This document shows, piece after piece, positions 37,157 through 48,343 of a DNA stretch of 64,000 bases (position 1 is its first letter; every line of letters starts with the position of its first letter). This DNA is from Acephala macrosclerotiorum (taxonomy: Eukaryota > Ascomycota > Leotiomycetes > Helotiales > Mollisiaceae), in assembly GCA_014904845.1 (NCBI GenBank), contig MU119480.1, forward strand, positions 1 to 64,000, written 5' to 3'. Both the position numbers and the translations under genes were made by a program. The notes beneath the pieces are model-generated. The model had not been told where the DNA came from and ran no database searches. It saw only the letters and a program-made list of their open reading frames with translations.

Positions 37157-38277
37157 TTACGACCATTCTTTGTTTTGGCGTACGCGGCGGGCTATATCTG
37201 CTGGTGGCCTTTTGACGACCATCCAAAACATGACTGAAGTCGCGGCTGCGAGGGCGTACCTGGACAGGAGGTTAGTCTAGGTCGGATTATGGCGTCTGGG
37301 GTTAGGGATACCGCTTACCATGTGAATATGTATTGTGTATGATTATTTCGAAGATTGACTTCAGCTGGTCTTCCGATAGGAATGCCGCGGGCCTCCCGAT
37401 CCCAAGCCTTCAATAAATCGGGTTCTGTAAGAATTCAGTGGGATGTCCTTTCAAGAGGTGAAATGTGACACACCCATCGTCTCTTCCACCCAAACTGCCT
37501 GGCTTCCTGTCAAGTTTGCCATTTGTGCGACATCCGGAAAATAAAACTCTTGGGTTTGTGGACTATTGTCCGGCGTGAACATGTTTTTCTTCCATGGCTC
37601 TCTCAACAGACCCTCGACTGTGACCTCTCCTTTTGGTAGACCATCCGGTCTCTTTTCCTGCTTCTTGAATTTCTTCGGTATCCAGCCACGGTTTACCAAT
37701 ACCGTAGTCCCCTTCCCATTCCTCTCCAAAGGCGTAATAACCAAATATCCATCATGTCCGTCGTGCATTCGCGGTCCAATCAACATCTCCTGATCATGTC
37801 TGAAATGTCCTGACGCATATATCCTCCTGTAATCGAACTCATGTATCGCCTCTGGATCGACGTGTGGTGGCAGAGGAAGAGGGTCTCTGACGAGTCGGTC
37901 TTCGAACTTCGCTATCAATTTGGATTTCCAGTCAAGGCGTTGGACTTGCCATGTCCCCAAAGCAAATGCAGTAATTGGGATCAAAGCTGCCGCAAAGATC
38001 AGCAATAATGCTCCAGACTGCGCAATGAATACCCACCGAGTATAATGAGACCTGGGCCATGTCTCTTTCCAGCTCTAACAAGTGTGGGTGGGTTGTCTAC
38101 TATGGACATGAAATTTGGATCATCTGCTGGTTGAGGATTTGCCCGCCGCCTCGAGGTCTGGGAAAGATGCCGACATGCTGGACACCTAGAGAGGACTGGA
38201 CTTCGGAAATTCTTCGCGACAGTACACGTAAGTCGAAAGTTTCGAGCTTGTCGGATTAGATTTCTTGGGAGATTCAT
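37157..38277 (-). CDS. SHY1: SURF1/SHY1 cytochrome c oxidase assembly protein
   Basis: Four exons: 38277-38037, 37986-37474, 37424-37319, 37259-37157 (introns 50, 49, 59 bp), 320 aa in frame. An Arg-rich presequence without acids (MNLPRNLIRQARNFRLTCTV) indicates mitochondrial import. TM1 (LIILALIPITAFALGTWQVQRL) and TM2 near the C-terminus (YALAAATSVMFWMVV) bracket the intermembrane-space domain with family motifs FDYRRIYASGHF, EMLIGPRMHDG, GYLVITPLER, VLVNRGWIPK and VEGLLRE. Role: assembly of the COX1 haem a3/CuB module in the inner membrane. The stop lies 26 bp from the convergent CENP-T stop; the start is 162 bp from the divergent UBX gene. Confidence 0.95.
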
Positions 38278-38439
38278 AGCTCGTAGATGTTGTGTTCTGT
38301 CTCGAGCTTCAAGATTCGAGATGTACCCATGTTCTTCCTACTCCGTATAATAAATAAGGTTAGCTCCGATTGCCGAGCTAGGATCTAAGGCCACGACTCC
38401 ACCGTGACAAGACAACAATCATTACCATAATCCAGCAAC

Positions 38440-40150
38440 ATGTTTTACGAAGGCGATTTGCAAAGCGGAATCGGTAGGGCTGTTCAGGAGGATAAACTCG
38501 TTGCTTGCTTTGTTACGGGTATGATAATGCTTCGAAATGTGCTTTGAACCAGGATCGCCGGATTGGGAAATGCTGACCATATGGCTAGATAATGGCGAGG
38601 AGAGCTTGCAATGGGAGAATGAGTACATTCAAGAACAAGCTGAAAGTTTTCTGGTCAAGGTAGCTAGGACACCGAGCTAATGGCAAATTAGTTGAAAACT
38701 GCGTTTTTAGAAAAAACGATACTTCTTCGTCTCAAAGCTAGATCGCAGGAAGCAGATTATCTTGCAGCAATCTTCCCATTGCCAAAGACACCAACTATTG
38801 TGATAATCAAGTCAGTATAGGGCTATGAATATACGTCATTACTTCTTCCCTTTCAGTATCCCTGGCGCCAAGTCATGCCAAGCTCTTGCCATATGAGCGA
38901 TTTCCTGAGTCTCTTTGAGTTTCTGCTAACATATATCACAGAAATGGTGAACTAAAGGAGTATCTAGCAGCAGGAGTATCGAAGGAAGATTTCATGAGAC
39001 GGATGGGGACAGTACTAGGAGCAAGCCTATCAGCTCAGCCTTCACCAGCCGCACCCTCTCAAGTCACGGAATCATCTAGAACAGCAACTCAACCTGCAGT
39101 GTCTCATGTAGCATCCTCCTCCGCTTCGACCTCTCGAGGAAATCAAAATCCGGCGACTGCAACCGCCGAGGAGCAACAGTCACGTGCCGTTCAGGACCTG
39201 CTCAAGGAACGAAGTGCTCGACTTGAAGCCCAGAAGAAGGAACATGATGCCAAGGAGAAAGCGATGCGCGCTGAAGAAGCCAAAGCTCGACGAGAAGCTG
39301 CCGAAAAAGCAGCAGTCCCAGGATCGGAAGCTCATGCTGATGCTAAATATGCTTTACTGCAAAGGAAGAGGCAAAAGGAGGCCCGAGATGAGAGAGCTCG
39401 GATTTTGAAGCGTGTTGAAGATGATAAGGCCGAGAGACGCGAGAAGGAGGCCGCACGAAAGGCAGAGGCTAAAGCGAAGGCAGAGGGTGTGGTTCCACCG
39501 ACAGGATCAAGCAGTATATCACCACCTTTGGCAAACAAGTCTGCCGAATGCGCGCTACAGGTTCGGTTGTTTGATGGATCAACGATTCGCTCAAGATTTC
39601 CATCTGAAGGTAGTCTTCGAAAGGACGTCAGGCCATGGATCGACGAGAAGCAAATTGGCGATACTCCTTACACATTCAAGCATGTTCTGTCACCACTGCC
39701 AAATAAGAATATTGAGACTTCTGAAGAGGAGGGAACTCTTCAGTCTCTCGGTCTGACACCAAGCGCTACATTAATCCTTTTGCCAGTCACAAATGCTTCG
39801 AGTGCCTATAAGGGCAATTCTGGGCTGATCTCTCGAGGACTATCTACGGGCTTTGGACTTGTTTCTTCTGGCGTCGGAATGGTCACTGGAGTTCTTGGAA
39901 GCTTTTTGGGAGCGGGTGCGGCTCAAGTGGCGAATGACAACTCGCAGGCACCATTAGCGGCTCCACCACCTAGTGCCAACATTAATGTGAGAACTTTGAG
40001 AGATCGAAATGAGGGACGGGACGACCAGCAGTTCTACAATGGGAATGCGGTAAGTTGACTTGAAATTTCCTGGACAGATCGTAGTTGACATGATTTGCGC
40101 AGCTTAATTTTGAGCCTCGACATGATGATGAGGACAAGAAGGATGACTGA
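38440..40150 (+). CDS. UBX-domain protein of the UBXD4/Ubx7 type
   Basis: Frame-consistent exons: 38440-38518, 38589-38659, 38692-38810, 38942-40049, 40103-40150, giving 474 aa. The N-terminus (FYEGDLQSGIGRAVQEDKLVACFV...NGEESLQWENEY, then AAIFPLPKTPTIVII) is the thioredoxin-like domain of this family. A long Glu/Lys/Arg-rich coiled-coil segment follows (about residues 170-290), then the UBX domain (LQVRLFDGSTIRSRFPSEGSL ... SLGLTPSATLILL), which binds Cdc48/p97. A hydrophobic Gly-rich stretch near the end (LVSSGVGMVTGVLGSFLGAG) probably inserts into the ER membrane, as in erasin. Expected role: Cdc48 adaptor in ER-associated degradation. The second intron is only 32 bp in this model; a 50-bp alternative (38660-38710) breaks the frame. 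Confidence 0.85.
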
Positions 40151-43100
40151 GTGTGGTGGCCAGGAGATCAGTAGCATCGGCGGCGCAAGGTATTGGCGTT
40201 AGAAACTTGGTAAAGGAGTCTGTGAATAGTAGAAGCTTGGTATTCTATTTGAACTCTAGTTTCCCAGAATGCTAGACCAACGTATGCCACTATTGGGATG
40301 ATTGAGCTTCGGCGAAGTGGTCATTTGTAGGTCATTCAGGTGATAATATGCACTGCCTCCCCTTAGAGAGTACCGCTCGTCTACTGTCTTTTGCAATCAG
40401 GAGTTGCGAGCTCGCTCCAGTGGCTCTTTGCTTAGATAGGACAGTCAGCTAGCGTAGTACATGAATTATTATGCGTCTTGCGGTATGTATCCTGTTCTTG
40501 ACATGAGTGCTGGTTAGCTGCAATCCACATATTGTGGAAGCTATACAAGATTATGTATGGAGTCTAGAATAGTTGACAAGAAAATATCTTAAACTAAGGC
40601 TGTCGATAACAAAGACACGAATATGGGAAATCCATTGAATGTAGGACATGATCATAAATGAAAATAAATTCTACTACTTTTTATATAAAATCTTTCTAAT
40701 TTTCATTTATCCATTCACCGTGTCAACATCTCATGGGTCTCCTTCACGCCCTCTTCGCAGCCATCAACTTTCCGCCGTATATCTAGAAATGCTGCTTACA
40801 TCAATAACTCATCATGGACGTGATTTTTGAGGATAAATATTTCTGAGGACAACGGTTTTGATGATGTCGGATTCTGAGGATGATGCTTATTGTGGCCGAT
40901 CTCTTTTCAACCTCCAACTAGCAAGTAATTATTAACTACGCTTGAGAGGCATTGATGTGTTACACATGTCGTCTCTTCCTACCACGCACCCTCCGAATCA
41001 TTTGCTGCCTAGGGCTCTTGATACGTCTCTGGAGACTGAAAGTATCGATGTGGTAAGAAGACATGTTTTCCTTTCCCAAGAGGACCATCATAAATACTGA
41101 CGGGGCTTGCTGTATCCAAGCGACGAATCTTCAGAACAGAAAAATAAAGTAGTGGAGATCGCGCCCTTCTTCGTGATGAAGCCTATTGGGCTGTCTACAT
41201 TCTGGACATTGTAGAGGGTTGCCGGGTAGAGAAGGCAGGCGGATAGATGAATGCCGGCTTGGGTGACGGAGGTCTGCCATGTTTGACTTTGGAATCTGGA
41301 AACTGTTTTGCTGAGGGCTGTAAGCGACTTGAAGAGTAAATCTGCCGTACACTTGATCGAAGACATCGCCTGGTGAATGGGTTGGGTTTGCGACTAAAGA
41401 GGGGCAAGAAAATGTCTAGGTAGTCATCAACAAGGAAAGTCGTACCATCCTCGGTGATTCACAGGAAAGTCATACTATTCACGGTCACAGGGTGATTCAC
41501 AAACAAAAGAAGACACTTGCTCTAGACTATGAACTGCAAATGACCTGCACATGTTCGCTTCCCCCTAATTTCCCCCTTTCCCTAGCTCGTCTCTACTCAC
41601 CTTCCGCGTAGTTCGCTTCCCCTTCGTATAGACGCTGCACGACATGCTCTCGGCAGTAATTAAGCATAGCTAACAAAGGCAAAGTGGTATCGGTACTTGA
41701 TGCGAAACATCGAGTATCAGATGTTTGGGATAGGCACCGGTCCGCCATTACCGATGGAAAGGCAGTTGGCAGGATGTGTAAGAAAGCATGTATCTGCACG
41801 GTGCTCTTGAAAGTTTCTCTGGGAGAGTTTCCACGTGGAGAGATGCTTAGCTTGCAGCAAGGCAAATATGTACCTAGGCAAAACGTGTTGCTTGGACATC
41901 ACCATACCCCTCATCACTACATAGCCCCTATGGCAGGATCGATACATTGCGCGACCCGTATGCTACCAGGAAGTACGTTTGGACAATTTAGAGTTGAATT
42001 TGACGTCTATTGCTTGGATAGAAAGGACTGTCCGCACTACCGGCTGCACTGCAGCGGGAGGACAATCATAGATCACGCCTGGATAGATTTCTTGCATTGT
42101 CTGAGCACCACCCAGGACATTTTGACAGCGATGTAAGGGTCTTGTATGGAGAGATACTTGGACCCGAGGACTTGAGGAGTGCCCTCCCCCCTCGGCTCCT
42201 TCCCTATTTGGCAGATATCCAGCCCTCAGGACTCGTAAGGTATCTTGCGTCATTCAAAGCCTGTTGGCAGGAGCCGTGGTTGGACTGCTTGAACTGCTTG
42301 AACGGCTCTCCAGATCTGCCAGATGGCGTTCTGCTTCTAATGTATCAACGCCAAAGACCCTGGTAAACCTTCTTTTATCTGCCTGCATATTCTGAGACTG
42401 GTGCCGCTCTTGTCGCAGAGGGGCTCACTGCTGGGGCAACGACATTGCAAACTGAGTCGAGAAAATGCAGGTACGACCAATAGCAAAATCTCGAGGGAGG
42501 TGTTTTCCTTGATAGGTCGAGACGGAGAGTACAGCAGCACTCTTGCGCAGACCGGACCCCTTTTCGTGGACACAAACGCAGCCTTATTATTTGGGACTCA
42601 CTCACACCATGTTCTGACTCCTGGCCGCCGCCTGGAAGCTGTAAGCTGGAACCTTACTTTTCGGATCCATCCACTTGGAAACTTGGAAACATCCCCGGCG
42701 AAGAGCTGCCGCATCCCTAGAGCAGAGGCTAGAAGCGCTGGAAACATCGAACGTCGAATGTCGAACACCTCCTGTCCTGAGCGTGCGACTCCAATCGAAG
42801 ATTCTGATCAAACGAAATCGAAGAGCCGGCATATCTTCTCTCCCTATACTCTCTGTTGGTCCTGGTGGTCCTGGTGGTCCTCGAGTACTGGCCGTGACGG
42901 ACGTGGGACGGGGACGGGGACGTTGCTCAAACCCCCTGGCCTGCAGGAACCTCTAGTACGGCGGCGCGAACGAACCACCTCCACCAACCGCCAACCGCCA
43001 ACCACCACCACCACTCCACAACCTCAACCTCACAGGCAAATCCCAAGCTTCTGACCTCCTTCGTAACGCCCGCAAACGACAAGCAAAGCGCCTACTCCGA

Positions 43101-43642
43101 CCGTTGACTCGATACCCGAATCCCGGCCCTCCCAAGCTTCGCAGATCGTTCCAAAGCAGGGGAGTGTTACAAGATTGCCTCAAAAGTCGTTTTTGCCTCG
43201 AATCTCGACCTGACCAGTTAGGCTCTTGGTCACCCTCGTGGACCTCAACCTCAATCAAAATCGCCCGCCTTACCGCGTTTGTTGCTGCATTCGTCAACGA
43301 CCACATCCAAGAGTTCCATCTGCAACTCTTCTACGGTACGACCCTTTCTCCCAACAACCCTTTCCAGAGACGATCTCCTGCATAATCGCCGAAACTCGTC
43401 TCAGCTCTCTGATCCTCAGAAGTCAGAAGCCAGAAGCCAGAACCCCATCTTGAAGGTACAGTATCTCCCACCTCACCTCACGAACCCACTCGCCTGGCGG
43501 GAGCGCCAGCTTCCGATATCCATGTGTCAAAAAGATCTGACATTTATGCAGCTGTAGCTTCGTCCATCAACAAACATCTTCGAGAAACCCAGCTTCCTTC
43601 GACCACCATACCTCCTTCCATCGAACCTTCTCTCTATTAAAC
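40151..43642. other. 3.5-kb gap without a recognised gene
   Basis: Holds the 3' region of the UBX gene and the 5' region of the Rac gene. Open frames on both strands (the longest, 217 codons at 42401-43054 plus and 150 codons at 41684-42136 plus, GTG start) have no recognisable domain, no exon support and unusual composition. About 41436-41502 carries an imperfect direct repeat with GGAAAGTC...GGTGATTCACA. From about 42,950 the plus strand is rich in CCACC/CTCAACC-type pyrimidine and CA stretches, likely the long CT-rich leader of the Rac gene; it may contain upstream introns or small upstream frames. Confidence 0.5.
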
Positions 43643-44587
43643 ATGGCGGCCCCAGGAACACAATCACTCAAGTGTGTTGTCACCGGCGATGGTGCTGTCG
43701 GCAAGGTACATATAAATGAGCCCTCGAAACACGCTGGGCTATCCATAATTGACATAATCTGCAGACATGTCTCCTCATCTCATACACCACCAATGCCTTC
43801 CCCGGCGAGTACATTCCGACTGTGTACGTTCCTCAATCCATTTCGAAGCAATGCGCTAACAATACAAGGTTCGACAACTACTCCGCCAGTGTAATGGTTG
43901 ATGGTAAGCCTATTAGCTTGGGTCTGTGGGATACTGCAGGACAAGAGGATTATGACCGACTTCGACCACTCTCATACCCTCAAACCGACGTCTTTCTGAT
44001 CTGCTTCTCGATTGTCTCACCCCCATCGTTCGACAACGTTCGCGCCAAGGTACACGCGCGCACACCGCGATCATAAAATGAAGATCGTGCTAACTTCACT
44101 CAACTAGTGGTTCCCCGAGATCGATCATCATGCTCCCTCTGTCCCCATCATTCTGGTCGGCACCAAGCTTGACTTGAGAGAAGACCCCGCTACACTTGAG
44201 AGCTTGAGACAGAAGCGCATGGAGCCAGTTTCATATGATCAAGCTTTGATCGTTGCCAAGGAAATTCGTGCCCACAAGTACTTAGAGTGCTCTGCCCTTA
44301 CTCAACGCAACTTGAAGAGTGTCTTCGATGAGGCCATCCGGTGAGTCTTTGTTCACTTCGCTACAAGAAGTTCTCAATTTTAAGTGCGGCTTGTGCTGCG
44401 GCTTGACAAGCTTCACAAACTCAAGCCGCACTGTATGAGTCGCACACCAAGCCGCAATGCATCAGCCGCACCTCGAGGATGTCCGAATATGGAGGTAGAA
44501 AGTAGGCTAATACATGGCTTTAGAGCTGTCCTGAGCCCAAGACCCCAGCCAACGAAGAAGAAGCAATCAAAGTGTACTATCCTATAA
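43643..44587 (+). CDS. rac1: Rac-type Rho GTPase
   Basis: Five exons: 43643-43705, 43765-43823, 43869-44049, 44108-44340, 44524-44587 (introns 59, 45, 58, 183 bp), 199 aa exactly in frame. G1 P-loop GDGAVGKT, switch I effector region [13 protein letters not shown]3 [22 protein letters not shown]4 GTKLDL, G5 ECSAL, and the Rho insert [13 protein letters not shown]. The [10 protein letters not shown] start and [15 protein letters not shown] tail separate it from Cdc42. The C-terminal CTIL CaaX box predicts geranylgeranylation, with a polybasic stretch for plasma-membrane targeting. In filamentous fungi Rac controls hyphal polarity, branching and NADPH-oxidase activation. The first intron falls immediately after the P-loop lysine. 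Confidence 0.97.
44383..44470. repeat. Nested inverted repeats in the last Rac intron
   Basis: AGTGCGGCTTG (44383-44393) pairs perfectly with CAAGCCGCACT (44422-44432), and TGCGGCTTG (44397-44405) with CAAGCCGCA (44448-44456); another AGCCGCACC lies at 44464-44472. The host intron is 183 bp, three to four times longer than its neighbours, so this looks like a small hairpin insertion. Confidence 0.75.
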
Positions 44588-45244
44588 TGGATTTTCACCC
44601 ACCTAGAACGATAATCTACGGATTGGCAACCGGCATGGTGAACGCATTACATTATACTATGGTCACATTCGAGACGAGATTGAGATTGAGCTGTCATTTC
44701 TCTTCATCGACCAGAGATCCAAGCACAAACTCATATGTGGGAGTACAATATTAGCAGACAAAGATTACACCATGGGCGATGAAGCTCTGCTGCATTTTCT
44801 CTTCTGTCAGATCATTCAGATGATCAATGCATTGGTCTTTTTCTCAGCCACAGCTGCTAGAGAAAAGAGATCTTTTGCAGCAAAAAGGGAAGAGATGTGG
44901 GTCAGGTTGGGTTAGCAATTGTTTCCTGTAAATAATGGGGTGCTGACTGATGACTGCACTACTGGAAATGGGGGTAATGATGGAACGACCTTCGATACTT
45001 TGAGCAGTCTACATAGCATTTTCCAGTTAAGCATACCCTTCGTTTGTTTCTGATAGAGTAAATTTCGGTTTCTACAATTCACATGGACATGCCAAATTAG
45101 GTTTCTTTGTGACGCATCAAACAGACGTGATTATTCATTCTATTTAAGGCAATAACTGCCAATTCCAATAACGCTATGCAAACAACCTGCCTGGCTTATA
45201 CACAGAAACTTGTCATGACGTGAAAAAATACTAGGTATCGATCA
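44588..45244. other. Convergent 3' region, Rac/NOP6
   Basis: About 650 bp between two convergent stops; presumably both 3' UTRs. No gene, RNA or repeat is recognised. Confidence 0.5.
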
Positions 45245-46489
45245 TCAATTCATGGTTGGTACTAATCTTCTTCTGCTGGGGTGGATGGCACTCTCGTCAA
45301 TTGCTGCTGCTCCGGCAGCCTTCTCCAGCTTGGCTTTCTCTTCCTCATGGATTCGACGGACGCGCTCTTCGTTCAGCTTCGTGTTTTTGGCTTCAATTTT
45401 AGATTTGCGTTCTTTGGTGTTGCCTCCTCCTCCAGCACTATTACCCATGTGTCAGCTTTCTTGATACTTGAGGTTAAAAAGAGAGGAGAGGGGACGTACG
45501 TAAGTTCTACGTTGATCTTTCGAGGGGCACTCTTTCCATCATCGAATGTAGAGTGGTGCATGAGCTTCAAGCATGTCTTCATGTGGTCATAGCCAGCAAA
45601 CTCGACGAATGCACAGCCTTTTGATTTCGTGGGGTCGTCTTTCTTTGTGAGGTGTCTGACGGATTGAGGGTGGACGGAGGTGAAGTGGGCTTTGATTGAT
45701 TCTGTGGTTGCTGAGAATGGAAGGTTGCCTGTTGAAGCTCGATTAGCTGTGGATTTCTTGACATTGGGGTCCGAAAGTAGAGAAGAGCGTACCAACGAAG
45801 ACGATGAATCGAGCAGGTTTCATGTCCTTATCTTCTCCTTCGGCAGCAGCATCTCCATTCGTAGCAAGCCCCTTGCGCTTTTTCTCTCTATTCCGGTTGT
45901 TCTTCTTGGATTTTTTCTCCTCAGCTGTCTCGCTGTCCGTCGTCTGCTTCTTGGATTTTTTATCCTTCTTCTCTCCATCTCCATTGGTCTCAACCATGGG
46001 CTCTATAGCTCCATCTTTCTCGGTGGTGCCATTGGCAAGTTCTTTTGCTCTTCGTTCCGCTTTTCGCTCTTTCTTGGATTTCTTAGGTGCTTCGATATCC
46101 TCCATAACAGTATCGACTTCCACTGGCGCGACATCTTCTTCGACGGCAGAGTCGGACCTGGACGCTTTCTTATCCTTCTTGCTCTTCTTTTCTTTCTTCA
46201 CTGGTTTCTCGGCCTCAACCTCGATCTCTTCAGCAACTTCCACTTTTTTGGACTTCTTGTCTTTTTTAGCTTTTTTGCTCCTCACCTCGTCCTCTCCATT
46301 CTTAACCTGCTCTTCATCGCCTCCTCGTTTCCGCTTCTTGCTCTTTTCCTTCTTTTCCTTCCCGGGCTTACTTGCGATTTCATCAGCGGCCTCTGTATTA
46401 TCGTCACCGGGTAGATCTGGGATTGCGGCTTCGAGGGCACGCTTTTTGGCTTTGCGCTCGGCACGGGTTGCATCTGTTGATTTGCCCAT
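45245..46489 (-). CDS. NOP6: NOP6-like nucleolar RRM protein
   Basis: Three exons: 46489-45793, 45728-45500, 45437-45245 (introns 64 and 62 bp), 372 aa in frame. The first 225 residues are Lys/Glu-rich low complexity (KKDKKSKK, KKEKKSKKDKK), forming nuclear and nucleolar targeting signals. A single RRM follows: RNP2 RFIVFVGNLPFS, RNP1 SKGCAFVEFAGYD, ending APRKINVELTAGG. A C-terminal charged helix (KSKIEAKNTKLNEERVRRIHEEEKAKLEK) closes the protein. Yeast Nop6 binds the 35S pre-rRNA near snR85 and acts in 40S biogenesis. The chosen ATG (MGKST) begins the family-like sequence; an upstream in-frame ATG at 46669 would add 60 atypical residues. Confidence 0.85.
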
Positions 46490-47304
46490 TTTGGCTGTAG
46501 AATGTTGGGAATTGGGGATGTTGCAGAGAAAATGAAAGTTGAGGCGGGCGAGGGACATTTGAACTTTTTCTGTCGCGAGGGCGGGCGGTGAGACTGTAAG
46601 ATCTGGGATTGGTTCAATCGAGGCTCGCTTGACATGGGTCATAGCGTCTATTGTCAACCTTCGTTGCACATAAGGCTTCCAGTCTCTCAGCAGAAGCGTC
46701 TATGTGGTTTTCGCCATGCCTTATAGCAACGTTATATCTATTTTCTCGATTTCATACTCGTCCGATAATTCATGACTTTTACCAGCTACCAGTCGGCTAT
46801 TCCGCTTTCCTTACAATCTTGACCCTCCATTCGCGAAATGTGGCTTCAGCCTGCTTTTCTCCGCTAGTATTGAAATCTTCATAGATAGCGGGGACGTTTT
46901 AAGTGAGACGCTCATCTGTAACAGAAGAATCCTTCAGAATGGGCTTCAGTGCCTTGATTTCAGTCTTCCATAAGGGATCTTCATCAATGGAGTCATCATT
47001 CTTACTGAAAAGAACTCAAGAGATGTTTAAAAATGATTCAATGCTCTCATATATGAAGTTCTTCTACCGAGATCTCAAGAGAGAGTCCCGTAATTAGGGT
47101 GACCAGAATCCACACGGATCTGGTTCCATAAATGGCCCTAACATTGTTCAAAAAAAATGAGCAGGCGCTATTGGAATGATCGCAGACTCTTTAGACAACG
47201 AACGAGTATTACGAAACAACTCCAAGTGATACAAGCCAAGCTAATGATACAGCAAAAACCACAGCATGGATCATGTATCATGACAGCGCCCCGACCCCTA
47301 GAGC
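46490..47304. other. Intergenic, possible decayed fragment on the minus strand
   Basis: Upstream region of NOP6 and 3' region of the DUF7704 gene. Reading the minus strand from about 47010 to 46795 gives protein-like text (DEDPLWKTEIKALKPILKD, then after an in-frame TAA NVPAIYEDFNTSGEKQAEAT), ending at a second stop. It could be the remains of a gene or of a terminal exon; no family is recognised. Confidence 0.35.
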
Positions 47305-47967
47305 TCATAGTATCTTCGAAGAACTCTTGCGGTCCGGTCCGAAGAGTCCAAACAAATACGCAGTCCGAACAGAAAACAAGCCAAGCTAAATAATCAGCTA
47401 AACTTCTGTGCTTTAATGAGTAAACAGACTGACCGTAGCACCAATGTTTCCCCATGTCAATGGATTCCATCCCGCAACATTCACAAGTTTCTCGTAGTCC
47501 ATGACCCAGCATGTAACAGCCACATGCCCAATATCAGCAATCCACAGAGCAATAACGTAGTTGCGGACAACTTTTGGCTCCGTAGTTGTGTACAAAACTG
47601 CGATGCCGACCATTGCCAAAAGTAGGTAGATGTTTCCAAGCCTGAGCAAGGTCAGCCTCAAGATCTGAGACCCGAGTCGGGAAATTTCTGGAAATCCAGC
47701 CCAGCGGCAGCAAGAGCAAACACAACTAAGAAACCACTTACTGGTACGCAACCATTGCTGTCTGAGCTGTGATAGGCTGAGCTGGATGGCCAGGAATTTG
47801 TTCAGCAACAAACCACTCCGGACTCACGAAAGGGGCTACGGCTCCAGCAACGCTATGAAAACATCAGCATGATGCTGAACCGATCGGAAGATGTTCCAGA
47901 CTCACAGCGACAGCGGCTCGAAAACGGTCATCACGAATCGTGGGACTGGCGGAAGGATGGACGTCAT
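47305..47967 (-). CDS. DUF7704-type four-helix membrane protein
   Basis: Four exons: 47967-47906, 47852-47742, 47641-47434, 47385-47305 (introns 53, 100, 48 bp), 153 aa in frame. It begins MTSILPPVPRFVMTVFEPLSLVAGAVAPFV (first hydrophobic segment); further segments are LGNIYLLLAMVGIAVLYTTT, NYVIALWIADIGHVAVTCWVM and LGLFSVRTAYLFGLFG. EPKVVRNY and the WNPLTWGNIGAT stretch fit a family of small filamentous-fungal integral membrane proteins I associate with DUF7704; the name is from memory, and no molecular function is known to me. Its start is 376 bp from the divergent double-Myb gene. Confidence 0.8.
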
Positions 47968-48343
47968 GTTGTTGGTTTATGAGAGGTGACACGGACGACT
48001 TCGATTGATGTCGATATCGGGACGTTATAATCAGTGAATGCGAAAAACCCACTGTATTGTAACTAACCACACTGTAGATAAAATTATGTTAAATCAAAAT
48101 GACGTGTAGCCTTTGATGCTCCAGTGCTCCAGACTTGATAAATATTACAGTAGTTGATGGTACGTTGTTGATCCACGAGGCCAGAGTGCCAGCCTTGCCC
48201 TCGGCAATTCTGAGGGAACCGGTGCTCAGTCGTGACGACCGACATTCAAACAAACACCAAAAGCTCCACGCATGGGGTGAGACTGACGTACGCCGTGTTC
48301 GTCTCTACAAAGTCCTTCGCCATGTTCGAACATCTGCCATACT
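47968..48343. promoter_or_regulatory. Shared divergent promoter region, DUF7704/Teb1-like
   Basis: 376 bp between two divergent starts, so both promoters must lie here. I see no unambiguous TATA box or recognised operator. Confidence 0.5.

Noticed and set aside
40648..40830. 60-codon frame starting with a hydrophobic segment
   Set aside because: Short, in AT-rich intergenic DNA, with no continuation or splice partners.
41684..42136. 150-codon frame with GTG start
   Set aside because: Non-ATG start, no family likeness and an equally long antisense frame.
42401..43054. 217-codon plus-strand frame upstream of Rac
   Set aside because: Ser/Thr/Pro/Arg-rich in a CCACC-repetitive region, no domain, competing frames on both strands; more likely leader sequence.
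45804..46535. Long plus-strand frame rich in Phe, Leu and Ser opposite NOP6
   Set aside because: Antisense shadow of Lys/Glu-rich codons; the minus strand has the RRM and closes in frame across introns.
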